Program-made: the position numbers and the translations under genes
Origin: Maridesulfovibrio hydrothermalis AM13 = DSM 14728
GTDB taxonomy: Bacteria > Desulfobacterota > Desulfovibrionia > Desulfovibrionales > Desulfovibrionaceae
Reading direction: 5' to 3'
NCBI RefSeq assembly: GCF_000331025.1
Contig: NC_020055.1
Coordinates: 3,071,370 to 3,135,369 of the forward strand
DNA length: 64,000 nucleotides
Shown: positions 31,437 through 41,031 of the stretch, piece by piece
Layout of the letters: each line of letters begins with the position of its first letter
How positions within the stretch are numbered: position 1 is the stretch's first letter
The notes under the pieces: generated by a model
What the model was told of the DNA's origin: nothing
The model's database searches: none
The model's input: only the letters and a program-made list of their open reading frames with translations

Positions 31437-31510
31437 AAATTCTTCAAATATATTGTGCCTGTTAGTCGGAGCAAAATACAACTTCATAGCAAACAAGGCC
31501 TACACAAACT

Positions 31511-32416
31511 ATGCTTTTCAAAAAATACCATATAGTCATATTTAAAAACCCTTGTGATAGCGCTCGCAAATTCCAGGTCCGTGGATGGATTTTTTTCTTT
31601 ATATTCTCTCTGGTTGCGGGATTAGTCGGCGGCAATTTATTCCTCTGGAAATATTACGAAAACTATGCCAGTCTTGAGAAAAATCTTGTCCATGCTGAAA
31701 AAGCTGTTCAGGAACAGAAAGCACAATTACTTTCACTTTCTCAAAAAATGCAAAATATTTCACAGGATCTTGACCGGGTCAGAAATTTCGATTCAAAATT
31801 GAGAGTAATGATAAACCTCGATCAGGGTAACGTGCAAAACGTAACCCCGAAAGGAGGCTCGCCCGGAGCTGATTTTTCAAAAAACTATCTGCCTCTCTAC
31901 AGGCAGGAGCTGCTTGTGCGCAAAATGCATGACTTCCTTGCCCAGCTGAGCACAGAAGCCAAACTTGAAGAAGTAAGGCAGCAGGAGATAATTCACTCCA
32001 TGCGCTCCAAGCAGGACGCACTTGATGCCACTCCTTCAATCTGGCCATTAGAAGGATGGGTAACCTCCCCCTTCGGCTGGAGAAGTTCACCGTTCACAGG
32101 TAAGCGTGAATACCATAAAGGCATTGATATTTCCTGCCCGTCAGGAACTCCTATTTACGCTCCGGCGCAAGGGACAGTCTCCTTCGTAGGCACTCAAGGC
32201 GGCTACGGAAAAATGATCAAAGTCAGCCACGGCGCAAACCTTTCCACCCGCTATGCACATATGAAGCAGCAGGCTGTAAAGAAAGGGCAGGTTGTCACCC
32301 GAGGCGAGCTTATCGGATACGCAGGTAATACAGGCCGCTCCACAGGCCCCCACCTTCACTATGAAGTAAGACTTGGCGGAGTACCAGTTAACCCCATGCG
32401 TTATATCCTGAACTAA
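31511..32416 (+). CDS. M23 family metallopeptidase, membrane-anchored with coiled coil
   Basis: The 301-aa protein has a short cytoplasmic tail, one membrane helix (about 27-48), a coiled coil (about 50-100) and a C-terminal LytM/M23 domain (about 185-295). The zinc ligands are visible: HKGIDI, YAHM, and HLHYEV. Such proteins cut peptide cross-links in peptidoglycan or regulate amidases. It is monocistronic with a strong terminator, and precedes the flagellar cluster. Confidence 0.9.
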   Translation: MLFKKYHIVIFKNPCDSARKFQVRGWIFFFIFSLVAGLVGGNLFLWKYYENYASLEKNLVHAEKAVQEQKAQLLSLSQKMQNISQDLDRVRNFDSKLRVMINLDQGNVQNVTPKGGSPGADFSKNYLPLYRQELLVRKMHDFLAQLSTEAKLEEVRQQEIIHSMRSKQDALDATPSIWPLEGWVTSPFGWRSSPFTGKREYHKGIDISCPSGTPIYAPAQGTVSFVGTQGGYGKMIKVSHGANLSTRYAHMKQQAVKKGQVVTRGELIGYAGNTGRSTGPHLHYEVRLGGVPVNPMRYILN

Positions 32417-32439
32417 ACCTAGATACTTTTCAAACACGT

Positions 32440-32474
32440 AAAGCCCGTAAGGATCTTGATCCCTGCGGGCTTTT
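32440..32474 (+). terminator. Terminator of the M23 peptidase gene
   Basis: Outer arms AAGCCCG / CGGGCTT and inner arms GGATC / GATCC form a long stem, followed by TTTTCTT. It starts 24 bases after the stop. Confidence 0.88.
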
Positions 32475-32560
32475 CTTATCTTTTTTCCACTTCAAAAGAG
32501 ATATAACCACCTGTCAACCTTTGCTCTATTGAAAGCTTGGTGATAATAGAATCCTAAGAG

Positions 32561-32576
32561 TGGGTCTTTTTTTGCA
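32561..32576 (+). promoter_or_regulatory. Sigma-54-like promoter of the flagellar cluster
   Basis: TGGGTC-N5-TTGCA has the correct spacing, with GG at -24 and GC at -12. Start of transcription would be near 32587, just upstream of the GAGGAT ribosome site of fliR. Two bases of the -24 block differ from TGGCAC. Confidence 0.45.
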
Positions 32577-32599
32577 AGACCAGCCAAAACGAGGATAGC

Positions 32600-33403
32600 A
32601 TGAACCTTTTTAATTTTAGCCCCAGCGATCTGATGAGCTTTTATCTTACCTTCTTCAGGGTAAGCATCGTATTGTTTTTACTGCCTTTTTTTGGAGGGAG
32701 GTCTATCCCTAATCTGGTAAAAGCTGCGCTGACTATAGTTTTGACATTAGGTATCTGGCCTCATGTTTCTTTTGACGGAAGTCTCATGCCTTCCAGCCCT
32801 TACAACATAGCGCTCATGATTCTCGGAGAAGTTGTGCTTGGACTTGTTCTTGGCGTGGCTGTTCACGTTATGTTTTCAGCCATTCAAACAGGTGGTAACT
32901 TCATAGGTGTGCAAATGGGGTTTTCCATGGTTAACGTTCTCGACCCGGTTACCGGGGTTAACGAAGCCGTTACTGCCCACTTTTTATATATGACAGCAAT
33001 TCTGGTATTTCTATGCCTCAACGGACACCTATACTTGATGTCGGCAATGATCGAGAGCTTTAAATATATTCCTCCCGGACAAATATTTATATCATCAAAG
33101 CTCACAACTCAAATAATGACTATTTCTAGAGACCTGTTCATTCTGGCTGTTAAGGTGGCCTCACCTATCATCGCATCAATTTTTGTCGTTGACCTCGCAC
33201 TGGCCTTGATCAGTAAAATGGCTCCCCAGATGAACGTGCTTATGCTTGGATTTCCATTAAAAATAATGGTCGGTTTTTTCTTCCTGAGTATGGTTTTTTC
33301 CGTTCTGGGACTTTACGTAAGCGAATATGTCACAACCATGCCGGCCCTTCTCCTAAACATTATTAAAGCGGGCAGTCCCCCTCCCCCTTTAATAGGAAAT
33401 TAG
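32600..33403 (+). CDS. fliR: Flagellar biosynthesis protein FliR
   Basis: The 267-aa polytopic membrane protein has about six hydrophobic segments. LVLGVAVHVMFSAIQTGGNFIGVQMGF and KMAPQMNVLMLGFPLKI are the FliR family core. It is part of the type III export gate with FliP and FliQ. It is the first gene of the cluster; flhB starts 9 bases after its stop. Confidence 0.95.
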   Translation: MNLFNFSPSDLMSFYLTFFRVSIVLFLLPFFGGRSIPNLVKAALTIVLTLGIWPHVSFDGSLMPSSPYNIALMILGEVVLGLVLGVAVHVMFSAIQTGGNFIGVQMGFSMVNVLDPVTGVNEAVTAHFLYMTAILVFLCLNGHLYLMSAMIESFKYIPPGQIFISSKLTTQIMTISRDLFILAVKVASPIIASIFVVDLALALISKMAPQMNVLMLGFPLKIMVGFFFLSMVFSVLGLYVSEYVTTMPALLLNIIKAGSPPPPLIGN

Positions 33404-33412
33404 GAGTCAGTC

Positions 33413-34474
33413 GTGGCAAAAGATCCTAGTAAAACGGAGAAGGCGACCTCCAAACGTGTAAATAAAGCACGGAAAGACGGCAGTGTCGCTAAAGGTGAGG
33501 AAATGGGAAAAATAATGACCCTTATTGCCGGAGTTATCGGTTTAAGAGTCATTATAGAAACATATTACGATCAATTTTATGAAATATTCCACTGGTTTTT
33601 TACAAAAGGAATTTTCACTAAGCTAGACAAAAACTCTGTGTACTTACTCTTCATATGGTGCTCCGAAAAACTTGCTCTACTCCTGCTCCCGCTTTTCCTT
33701 TTCATTGCATTTATCGCTTATCTAATCCTCCGCCTGCAAGTTGGTAAACTCTGGACAACGAAAGTCTTTAAACCCAAATTTTCTAAGATTTTCAATATTT
33801 TTGCCGGCCTTAAAAGACTGATGTTCGATATTAAAATCTTTATCAGGCTTGGTAAAAGTGTTTTGCTGGCCAGCGTTGTTGCTATTGCGCCCTACATCGT
33901 TATTCAACAGGAAAAAGAAAATTTTATTCCGCTTTTTTATTCTAACGCACATCAACTCGCCATCTACATCTTGCAGGTCGGATATAAAATGGTTACTTAC
34001 GCCATGGTCCCGATGATTGTAATCGCTATTGCAGACTTATGGTACGCACGGTGGAATTATCAGGATGAACTGAAAATGAGCAAGGACGAAGTAAAAGACG
34101 AGCGCAAAGCAGCTGAAGGTGACCCGCAGGTTAAGCAGCAACAGCAGCAGAAAAGAATAGCTATGATGCAGCAGAGAATGATGGCAGATGTCCCAAAAGC
34201 TGATGTGGTTATTACCAACCCGACGCACTATGCGATTGCCCTTAGATACGATGCTATGCTGGCTCCCGCCCCTCAGGTTCTGGCTAAAGGTACTAATAAA
34301 GTTGCAGAACGGATTAAAGCTGTTGCCCGGGAAAACAATATTCCAATCCGGGAAAACAAACCTTTGGCACAGGCTTTGTATAAACAGGTTGAGATCGGTG
34401 ACATCATTCCGGAAGAACTTTATCAGGCTGTTGCAGCCATACTTGCCAAGTTGAACAATTTCACGCGCAGGTAA
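33413..34474 (+). CDS. flhB: Flagellar biosynthesis protein FlhB
   Basis: The 353-aa protein begins with the usual KTEKATSKRVNKARKDG tail, has four membrane helices, and a cytoplasmic domain with the autocleavage site NPTH (in VVITNPTHYAIAL). FlhB controls the substrate switch from hook to filament during export. The glutamine run QQQQQQK before the cleavage domain is a small local oddity. The start appears to be GTG with a TAGGAG site. Confidence 0.96.
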   Translation: MAKDPSKTEKATSKRVNKARKDGSVAKGEEMGKIMTLIAGVIGLRVIIETYYDQFYEIFHWFFTKGIFTKLDKNSVYLLFIWCSEKLALLLLPLFLFIAFIAYLILRLQVGKLWTTKVFKPKFSKIFNIFAGLKRLMFDIKIFIRLGKSVLLASVVAIAPYIVIQQEKENFIPLFYSNAHQLAIYILQVGYKMVTYAMVPMIVIAIADLWYARWNYQDELKMSKDEVKDERKAAEGDPQVKQQQQQKRIAMMQQRMMADVPKADVVITNPTHYAIALRYDAMLAPAPQVLAKGTNKVAERIKAVARENNIPIRENKPLAQALYKQVEIGDIIPEELYQAVAAILAKLNNFTRR

Positions 34475-34542
34475 AGGGGTAAACCGCCTCTTCCGGATCA
34501 AAAAGTCGCTTTAATATATGATCAGAAAGGGGTGTCAAAATC

Positions 34543-36639
34543 ATGGCCGGTAAATCAAAAGCAATCAATATGAATTATGAGCAGTTCGCCAAACAAGGTG
34601 ATATTCTGCTTGCAGCAGGCGTTGTTATCATTTTGTTCGTTATGCTTATTCCGCTGCCTACCATGTTCATTGACTTCATGCTTACCGTCAGTATCTCTCT
34701 TGGGCTGATCATCCTTGTCACCTCTATGTTCATGCAGTCCCCTCTTGAATTTTCCATATTTCCTTCCCTTTTACTGGTCACGACCCTGCTCAGGCTGGCA
34801 CTTAACGTTGCCACCACGCGAGCTATCTTGCTGCACGGAGATGAAGGTACGTCGGCGGCCGGTAGTGTTATTCAAAGTTTCGGTGAATTTGTTGTCGGCG
34901 GTAACTATATAGTCGGTGTTGTTATCTTTCTTATTCTCTTTATTCTTAATAAAAATGTTATTGTCGCAGGTACAACACGTATTGCTGAAGTTGCTGCAAG
35001 ATTTACTCTGGACGCCATGCCAGGTAAACAGATGGCAATTGAAGCTGATCTCAACTCCGGCCTTATTGATGAGATTGAAGCCAAAACCCAACGTGAAATG
35101 ATCCGCCGCGAGGCAGACTTTTACGGCTCTATGGATGGTGCCGGTAAGTTCGTACAGGGAGATGTAACCGCGGGCATGATCATCACAGGCGTGAACATCA
35201 TCGGTGGAATCCTGATCGGTGTCCTGCAAAAAGGAATGCACTGGTCAGACGCAGCACAGACCTACACCCTGCTGACTATCGGTGATGGACTGGTTTCCAC
35301 CATCCCCTCTCTTATCATCTCTACTTCTGCCGGTATTATCGTTTCACGCGCAGCAGCAGAAGCTAAGATGGGCGAAGAATTTCTCGGTCAGCTTACATAC
35401 CATTCGCGCGCACTTAAACTTGTATCCATCATCCTTACGGTCTTCGGTATTGTCCCGGGAATGCCTACCATTCCTTTTCTTCTCCTTGCAGTTCTGGTCT
35501 ATGGACTCTCCACTCTTAATCGCGACGGCGAAGCGGAGAAAGAAAAGCAGGAAGCTCTGGACCAGAAAGCCAAGGACGAGGCTCCGTCACTGGACAGCCC
35601 CGAAGAAGTGCAAGCCCTGCTGCCTCTGGATCAACTGGAGCTGGAAGTCGGGTACGGACTCATCCCGCTGGTGGACGAAGAACAAAGCGGAAACCTGCTC
35701 TCACGCATCCGTTCCATTCGTCGTCAATTCGCTCTGGACATGGGTGTCATTATTCCATCACTGCACCTGCGTGACAACTTGCAGCTCAAACCCGGTGAAT
35801 ACCGTGTACTCGTAAAGGGTAACGCCATCACCTCTGCTGAAATACTTATTGACCACCAGCTTGCTATGGACCCGGGCGATGCCAAGCACAGAATCAAAGG
35901 CATTGAAACAGTCGAGCCAGCCTTCAACCTTCCGGCTATCTGGATTCCTGACAGTCAGAAAGAAGAAGCCATGCTTGCAGGTTACACAGTTGTCGATCCC
36001 TCGACGGTTATTGCTACGCACCTTACTGAAGTGTTCCGCCGCAACCTTGGAGAATTTCTGGGTCGTCAGGAAACACAGGAACTGCTGGACAACCTTGCCA
36101 AGCGCGCTCCTAAAGCTGTTGAAGACCTCGTGCCAAATATTCTCTCACTTGGTGTCGTTCAGAAAGTTTTACAAAACCTTGTCCGCGAAAACGTATCCAT
36201 ACGTGACCTGCTGACAATTGTTGAAGCTCTGGCTGACTACGGACCTTCCATACAAGACCCCGTTCAGCTGACAGAGTACGTCCGCTCCCATATGAGCAGG
36301 ACTATCATCAAACCCTACCTTGCAAGCGATGGAAGCCTGCCTATCCTGACCTTTGGACCCAATGTGGATGCCAAGCTCAACGATGCAGTCAGACAGGCTG
36401 AAGGAGGAGGCTTTCTGGCCCTTGACCCGGGGTCTGCTCAGCAGATAATCCAAAGTATTAATACTGCTGCTGAAAATGTACTGAACACTGACGGTCAACC
36501 CGTCCTGTTGTGTGCTCCTCAACTGAGAAGCCACTTGTCCCAACTGCTGGTACGCTTCTTGCCTACTATACCTGTGATATCGCAGGCCGAAATTCCAGCA
36601 AGCGTGAAAATCATGTCTGCAGGTACTGTAGAGATTTAA
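34543..36639 (+). CDS. flhA: Flagellar biosynthesis protein FlhA
   Basis: The 698-aa protein has eight membrane helices in the N-terminal half and a cytoplasmic domain from about residue 355. The FHIPEP region is clear: TRIAEVAARFTLDAMPGKQMAIEADL. It is the largest export gate component and docks chaperone-substrate complexes. AAAGGGG precedes the ATG. The flhF gene follows after 13 bases. Confidence 0.97.
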   Translation: MAGKSKAINMNYEQFAKQGDILLAAGVVIILFVMLIPLPTMFIDFMLTVSISLGLIILVTSMFMQSPLEFSIFPSLLLVTTLLRLALNVATTRAILLHGDEGTSAAGSVIQSFGEFVVGGNYIVGVVIFLILFILNKNVIVAGTTRIAEVAARFTLDAMPGKQMAIEADLNSGLIDEIEAKTQREMIRREADFYGSMDGAGKFVQGDVTAGMIITGVNIIGGILIGVLQKGMHWSDAAQTYTLLTIGDGLVSTIPSLIISTSAGIIVSRAAAEAKMGEEFLGQLTYHSRALKLVSIILTVFGIVPGMPTIPFLLLAVLVYGLSTLNRDGEAEKEKQEALDQKAKDEAPSLDSPEEVQALLPLDQLELEVGYGLIPLVDEEQSGNLLSRIRSIRRQFALDMGVIIPSLHLRDNLQLKPGEYRVLVKGNAITSAEILIDHQLAMDPGDAKHRIKGIETVEPAFNLPAIWIPDSQKEEAMLAGYTVVDPSTVIATHLTEVFRRNLGEFLGRQETQELLDNLAKRAPKAVEDLVPNILSLGVVQKVLQNLVRENVSIRDLLTIVEALADYGPSIQDPVQLTEYVRSHMSRTIIKPYLASDGSLPILTFGPNVDAKLNDAVRQAEGGGFLALDPGSAQQIIQSINTAAENVLNTDGQPVLLCAPQLRSHLSQLLVRFLPTIPVISQAEIPASVKIMSAGTVEI

Positions 36640-36652
36640 AAAGGTTGGTAAT

Positions 36653-37741
36653 ATGCGGGTAAAAACATTCAGAGGAAGCAGTACAGCAGCGGTCTTCGCC
36701 GAAATTAAAGCAGAATTCGGCGACAATGCCGTGATCCTCAGCAATAAGACGACTGAAGAGCTTGGCCGTAAGATTCACGAGATCATGGTTGGTGTTGATA
36801 ACCAGAAAGAAACTGCATCTATTCCAGAAACCAGAGAGGATGTCATCGGCGATGCCATGAACAGCATACCTGACTGGAATCAGGAATGGAACCAGATCAA
36901 AGGCCATATGATGGCCCTCCTAAAGCCGCAGATGAACATGAACCTGCTGGCCCCGCGCCAACGCCTTGCACTTGAATACCTTGAACGTGAAGGGGTTGAA
37001 AGCAACGTCATACTCGACCTGTTCCAGCAGCTCAGAGGAGACAAGTCCAAAGCAATCCTTCCCGAACTTGAAAAGATTGCCCCTGTACGCCCTTTTGAAA
37101 AAGACATCTGGAAAGAAAAATTTCATGCAATGAGCGGCCCTCACGGCGCGGGCAAGACCTCAACAATTATCAGGCTGGCCCTAAAAGAAAAAAAAGAAAA
37201 TCCGACCACCCGTATCTGTCTGGTGTCCGCTGATCAGGGACAGGGGAAAGGACGTCTGGTACTACGCCACTATGCTGATCTTTCAGGAATTGAGTTCAAA
37301 GAAATTGCGTCAAGAGAAGATTTTGCAAGACTTATCGGTGAATGCCACAATTTTGACAGAATCTTTCTAGACCTGCCCGGCATGTCCGCCAATGCAGAAC
37401 TTGAAGGCTGGATGGCAGCCTGCGGGATGCACGGTCCTTGCGATATAGCCGTGCATCTGGTGCTGAACCCGTACTATGCCCCGGCCCAATACAATGCATT
37501 CCTGAAAAAGTATAAATCTCCAAAGCTCAAAAGTCTGATCTGGACCAAACTAGATGAATCCTGCAACTACGGAGCACTGGTCAACACAGCTTATGAAAGC
37601 GGCCTGCCCGTATCTCTGCTCTCCTACGGTTCAGGGCTTAGAAACACTATGAAACCTGCAACCGAAAGAGATTTCTGGAGACTGATCTTCAAGCATCAGC
37701 TTCCGGCAAAAGACAAAGTAGAATTTGCAAAAGCCATTTAG
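36653..37741 (+). CDS. flhF: Flagellar GTPase FlhF
   Basis: The 362-aa SRP-type GTPase has an N-terminal basic region (MRVKTFRGSSTAAVFAEIK), then an NG domain with P-loop GPHGAGKTST, the DQGQGKG region and KLDESCNYGA near the guanine site. FlhF sets flagellum place and number, usually polar, together with FlhG downstream. The presence of both suggests polar flagella. Confidence 0.93.
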   Translation: MRVKTFRGSSTAAVFAEIKAEFGDNAVILSNKTTEELGRKIHEIMVGVDNQKETASIPETREDVIGDAMNSIPDWNQEWNQIKGHMMALLKPQMNMNLLAPRQRLALEYLEREGVESNVILDLFQQLRGDKSKAILPELEKIAPVRPFEKDIWKEKFHAMSGPHGAGKTSTIIRLALKEKKENPTTRICLVSADQGQGKGRLVLRHYADLSGIEFKEIASREDFARLIGECHNFDRIFLDLPGMSANAELEGWMAACGMHGPCDIAVHLVLNPYYAPAQYNAFLKKYKSPKLKSLIWTKLDESCNYGALVNTAYESGLPVSLLSYGSGLRNTMKPATERDFWRLIFKHQLPAKDKVEFAKAI

Positions 37742-37854
37742 TCGCAGCTTTTCAAATTAATCTATATTTTTAAGAAAATTATGGCTCATTACTCGTTGCA
37801 TAAATGTCGCTAGCAACGTAAACAGTAGAGATAAATAAGAACAGGGTGATACAA

Positions 37855-38682
37855 ATGAATTCCAATCTTCCCATGGTATTTTCCGTTACCTCCGGCAAGG
37901 GGGGCGTAGGCAAAACAAATGTTTCTGTGAACCTAGCCTACAACCTCAGTCGAATGGGCAAGAAAGTTTTGCTGCTGGATGCGGACCTAGGTCTGGCAAA
38001 CGTTGATGTGCTTCTCGGGATTGCCCCCAAGTACAATCTCTTTCACTTGTTTCATGAAGACACAAGCATCAGAGAAGTAATTTACAAAACTGATTATGGA
38101 TTTGATATTCTCCCTGCCTCCTCAGGGGTAAGCGACATGGTCTCTCTTGATACAGGTCAGAAGCTGGACCTGCTGGAAGCTATGGATCTCCTTGAAGAAG
38201 AAATTGATTATCTTATTGTTGATACCGGAGCCGGAATCAACGATAATGTACTCTACTTTAACTTAGCAGTGCAGGAACGCCTTTTGGTCCTGACTCCGGA
38301 ACCTACTTCGCTGACCGATGCCTACGCTCTAATCAAAGTGATGAAGCTGCACCACGGAGTTGATAAATTTAAAGTTCTGGTAAACATGGCCCCGGATATG
38401 AAAACCGCCAAGGAAGTTTTCAAAAAACTTTATATGGCCTGCGATCATTTTCTCAGCGGCGTTTCGCTGGATCTTGTGGGCGTAATTCCCCATGATCCTA
38501 ATATGCGTGCAGCAGTTATTAAACAGACACCGCTTTGCAAACTGGCACCGTCAAGTCCTGCATGTGTCCAGCTTGCTGAAGCTGCCAAAAAAATTACCAA
38601 CTGGAAAGCAACATCCGAGCTAGATGGAAATATCAAGTTCTTCTGGAAAAAACTTCTCTTCCAAGAGCAGTCCGTGGCTTGA
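37855..38682 (+). CDS. flhG: MinD-like ATPase FlhG (FleN)
   Basis: The product is about 275 aa. The deviant Walker A SGKGGVGKTN lies near the N-terminus, followed by LLLDADLGLANVDVLLG and VDTGAGI. I prefer the ATG at 37855, with AGGGTGAT upstream, over the GTG at 37846. FlhG limits flagellar number by acting on FlhF. Its 3' end overlaps the apparent fliA start by 59 bases. Confidence 0.93.
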   Translation: MNSNLPMVFSVTSGKGGVGKTNVSVNLAYNLSRMGKKVLLLDADLGLANVDVLLGIAPKYNLFHLFHEDTSIREVIYKTDYGFDILPASSGVSDMVSLDTGQKLDLLEAMDLLEEEIDYLIVDTGAGINDNVLYFNLAVQERLLVLTPEPTSLTDAYALIKVMKLHHGVDKFKVLVNMAPDMKTAKEVFKKLYMACDHFLSGVSLDLVGVIPHDPNMRAAVIKQTPLCKLAPSSPACVQLAEAAKKITNWKATSELDGNIKFFWKKLLFQEQSVA

Positions 38683-39415
38683 CCTTGAGTCAGGGACTAC
38701 CAGCTGGGAAGATTTTTCGCCCGCAAATCAAGAGGCGATTGTACGGCATTATTCACCGAAAATACGTATGATCGCTCTCAGAATGAAATCCAAGCTCCCG
38801 CAAAGCGTAGAACTTGGAGAGCTTATCAGTGCCGGAAGTTTAGGACTTGTGGAATCACTGGGCAAATTCCGTGCTGAACTGAAAATAAAATTTGAAACCT
38901 ACGCTGAAAACCGCATAAAAGGAGCCATGCTTGATGAGCTTAGACGCATGGACTGGTTTTCGCGCGGACTGCGCCAGAAAGTCAAAACAATTGAAAGCAG
39001 CATCAGGGAAATTGAGCATCTGACAGGTGAAAAACCAACCAGTGCTCAAATCGAAGAATCCACGGGCTTTTCAGCCAAAGAAGTCCAGCAGGGACTTGAA
39101 GCCCTGCAAAATCAGCTTTGCATAAATTTAGATGCTTTCAATGATAATATTCCCAGCAATAGAGACTCTGAATTTGATGATGAACCATTCAAGGCCGCTG
39201 TTTTTCAAGAAACAGTGGACAAGGTGGCTGATCTAATTGATAATTTGACGCCAAGAGAAAAACTGGTATTATCTCTATATTACGGGGAGGAACTCAACAT
39301 GAAAGAGACCTCGGAAGTTATGGAGATAACAGAAGGCAGAGTGTCTCAACTTCACTCGCAAGCCCTTAAAAAATTAAGACAAATGTTCCAGGATAAATAC
39401 AATTCGGAACCTTAA
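38624..39415 (+). CDS. fliA: RNA polymerase sigma factor for flagellar genes, FliA (sigma-28)
   Basis: The 263-aa sigma-70 family factor has region 2 (LGELISAGSLGLVESLGKF, FETYAENRIKGAMLDELRRMDW), region 3 (EEIEESTG-like segment) and region 4 (LTPREKLVLSLYYGEELNMKE). WFSRGLRQK is typical of FliA. It directs late flagellar and chemotaxis genes. The ATG lies inside flhG and I see no better in-frame start downstream. Confidence 0.93.
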   Translation: MEISSSSGKNFSSKSSPWLDLESGTTSWEDFSPANQEAIVRHYSPKIRMIALRMKSKLPQSVELGELISAGSLGLVESLGKFRAELKIKFETYAENRIKGAMLDELRRMDWFSRGLRQKVKTIESSIREIEHLTGEKPTSAQIEESTGFSAKEVQQGLEALQNQLCINLDAFNDNIPSNRDSEFDDEPFKAAVFQETVDKVADLIDNLTPREKLVLSLYYGEELNMKETSEVMEITEGRVSQLHSQALKKLRQMFQDKYNSEP

Positions 39416-39425
39416 GGAGAAATAA

Positions 39426-39809
39426 ATGGCTATTGATTATTCTATGAAAGTTCTTGTTGTAGATGACTTCGCTACCATGCGCCGTATTATAAAAAACATC
39501 CTTCGTCAGATCGGTTTCACAAATATTATTGAAGCTGATGATGGAACAACCGCCTGGGAAACTATTAATAAAGACGATAGCATTGAATTTATTGTTTCCG
39601 ACTGGAATATGCCTCAAATGACAGGCATTGAGCTTTTACGTAAAGTCAGATCCAGCGAAGAATTCGCAGATCTCCCTTTTCTGATGGTTACAGCTGAAGC
39701 TCAGCAGGAAAATATCATCGAGGCCGTTCAGGCAAAGGTTTCTAACTACATTGTTAAGCCCTTCACCCCTGACACCCTCGGACAGAAAATTAACAAAATT
39801 TTTGAATAA
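39426..39809 (+). CDS. cheY: Chemotaxis response regulator CheY
   Basis: The 127-aa single receiver domain has the acidic pair Asp13-Asp14, the phosphoacceptor Asp59 in VSDWNMPQMTG, and the lysine in YIVKPFTPD. FATMRRIIKNILRQIG and the flagellar location mark it as CheY that binds the motor switch. AAGGAG lies 11 bases after the fliA stop, so the two are cotranscribed. Confidence 0.95.
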   Translation: MAIDYSMKVLVVDDFATMRRIIKNILRQIGFTNIIEADDGTTAWETINKDDSIEFIVSDWNMPQMTGIELLRKVRSSEEFADLPFLMVTAEAQQENIIEAVQAKVSNYIVKPFTPDTLGQKINKIFE

Positions 39810-39826
39810 TAAATTTAGTCAGCGGA

Positions 39827-39849
39827 CATATTCGTTATGCCCGCTGACT
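39827..39849 (+). terminator. Hairpin after cheY
   Basis: Arms AGTCAGCGG and CCGCTGACT form a 9-bp stem. The following tract GATTATACTATTC has few T, so read-through to fliL is likely. Confidence 0.5.
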
Positions 39850-39923
39850 GATTATACTATTCATATTTTTCAGTCAGCAGATAAGGAACAACCTGCCCGG
39901 AATGTTCTCATAAGGTTGCACGC

Positions 39924-40613
39924 ATGATTTTCCTCGCTGTAGATGATTTTGATGATTCCGGGGAGGAAACGTCTCCAGCCCCTGCCAACAAGGCAACCCA
40001 AAAGGTTGAACTTGACCTTGATGACGCTCCTTTTCTTGAAGATGAGGACGAAGAAGATGACCTGCCCGAGGAAGAACCCGAAGAGCTGGAATCTATTGAA
40101 GACGCCCCTGCTGAAAAAAAATCCAAATCCAAGCTACTCATCTTTGGCGGAATCGGAGTCATTATACTCCTGCTGTCTGCTATTCTCTTAAAACTTTTTC
40201 TATTCAGTGATGCACCTGCTCCGGAACCGGAACCTCAGGCTATTGAGGAAACAACGGCAGAGATCCCTGAGACACCCGAAGAAGTGCCACCTCCACCGGA
40301 AGAGCCGGGAATTTCACTCCTTCGAATGGACCCGTTCTGGATTGAGCAGGAGGATGACAAAGGTAACACAAGATTCCTCATAGCCCGCTTTGCCATGACA
40401 ACTAAAGATGAGCGAGTCGTAGCCGAATACGGGCGCAAAACTCTTACCCTGCGGGACGCTGTCTACTTCTACCTCAAAAATAAAGATTTACAGTTTTTAG
40501 CCGATAAGAAGAATGTAGACAGACTGAAAAAAGACCTGCTCATGGTTATAAACCAATACATTGTTGCAGGCCAGTTCGATGAAATCCTGTTTGAGGAATA
40601 TCTTGTGAGGTAA
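39924..40613 (+). CDS. fliL: FliL-like flagellar basal-body-associated protein
   Basis: The 229-aa protein has a very acidic N-terminal tail (about 1-70, rich in Asp/Glu), one membrane helix (about 72-95), a Pro/Glu-rich linker, and a C-terminal FliL domain (about 130-229) ending QFDEILFEEYLVR. FliL supports stator function. The long acidic cytoplasmic tail is unlike short enterobacterial FliL and is seen in Desulfovibrio-type proteins. Confidence 0.8.
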   Translation: MIFLAVDDFDDSGEETSPAPANKATQKVELDLDDAPFLEDEDEEDDLPEEEPEELESIEDAPAEKKSKSKLLIFGGIGVIILLLSAILLKLFLFSDAPAPEPEPQAIEETTAEIPETPEEVPPPPEEPGISLLRMDPFWIEQEDDKGNTRFLIARFAMTTKDERVVAEYGRKTLTLRDAVYFYLKNKDLQFLADKKNVDRLKKDLLMVINQYIVAGQFDEILFEEYLVR

Positions 40614-40618
40614 AAATC

Positions 40619-40942
40619 ATGCCCGGCCCTGTGGATATGCCAATAATCATATCGCAGCTTGCTAACGTTCAGAAAATCTCAAATTCTGAAATTACAAAAG
40701 CACAAATGCAACAGACCCTCATGATCAATCCTGCGGAACAGGAAAAGAACAAAGAGGCTCAGAAGCAGATCCAGAAAATTGACAAAGAAGAAGGGCCGAA
40801 TACTGTTCAGGATGAAGGCAGTAGTAATACACAGCAACACGCTTCTTCACGCAGAAAAAAGAAAGAAGAAAAGGAGCAGGATGAAGGACACGAAACCAAA
40901 CCTTCACCCTGGTCCGGAAATATTATTAATGTAAAAATTTAA
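40619..40942 (+). CDS. Small hydrophilic protein in flagellar cluster, unknown
   Basis: The 107-aa protein starts 5 bases after fliL with a GAGG site. It has a conserved-looking N-terminus (MPGPVDMPIIISQLANV), then a Lys/Glu/Gln-rich, probably coiled or disordered segment with KKKEEKEQDE, and ends WSGNIINVKI. No membrane helix or signal is seen. Position within the operon suggests a flagellar role. I do not know a function. Confidence 0.65.
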   Translation: MPGPVDMPIIISQLANVQKISNSEITKAQMQQTLMINPAEQEKNKEAQKQIQKIDKEEGPNTVQDEGSSNTQQHASSRRKKKEEKEQDEGHETKPSPWSGNIINVKI

Positions 40943-41031
40943 AACAGTTTGCTTATTGCTCTATTACCTCAAAAAAGGCAAAATACGTTTAGTTCACCAA
41001 CCCTCTACTCCTACACCGGAACTGGTTAGCC

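Noticed and set aside
37764-37800. Sigma-54-like motif TGGCTC...TTGCA before flhG
   Set aside because: The spacing between the two blocks is 8 bases instead of 5, so it would not work as a sigma-54 promoter.
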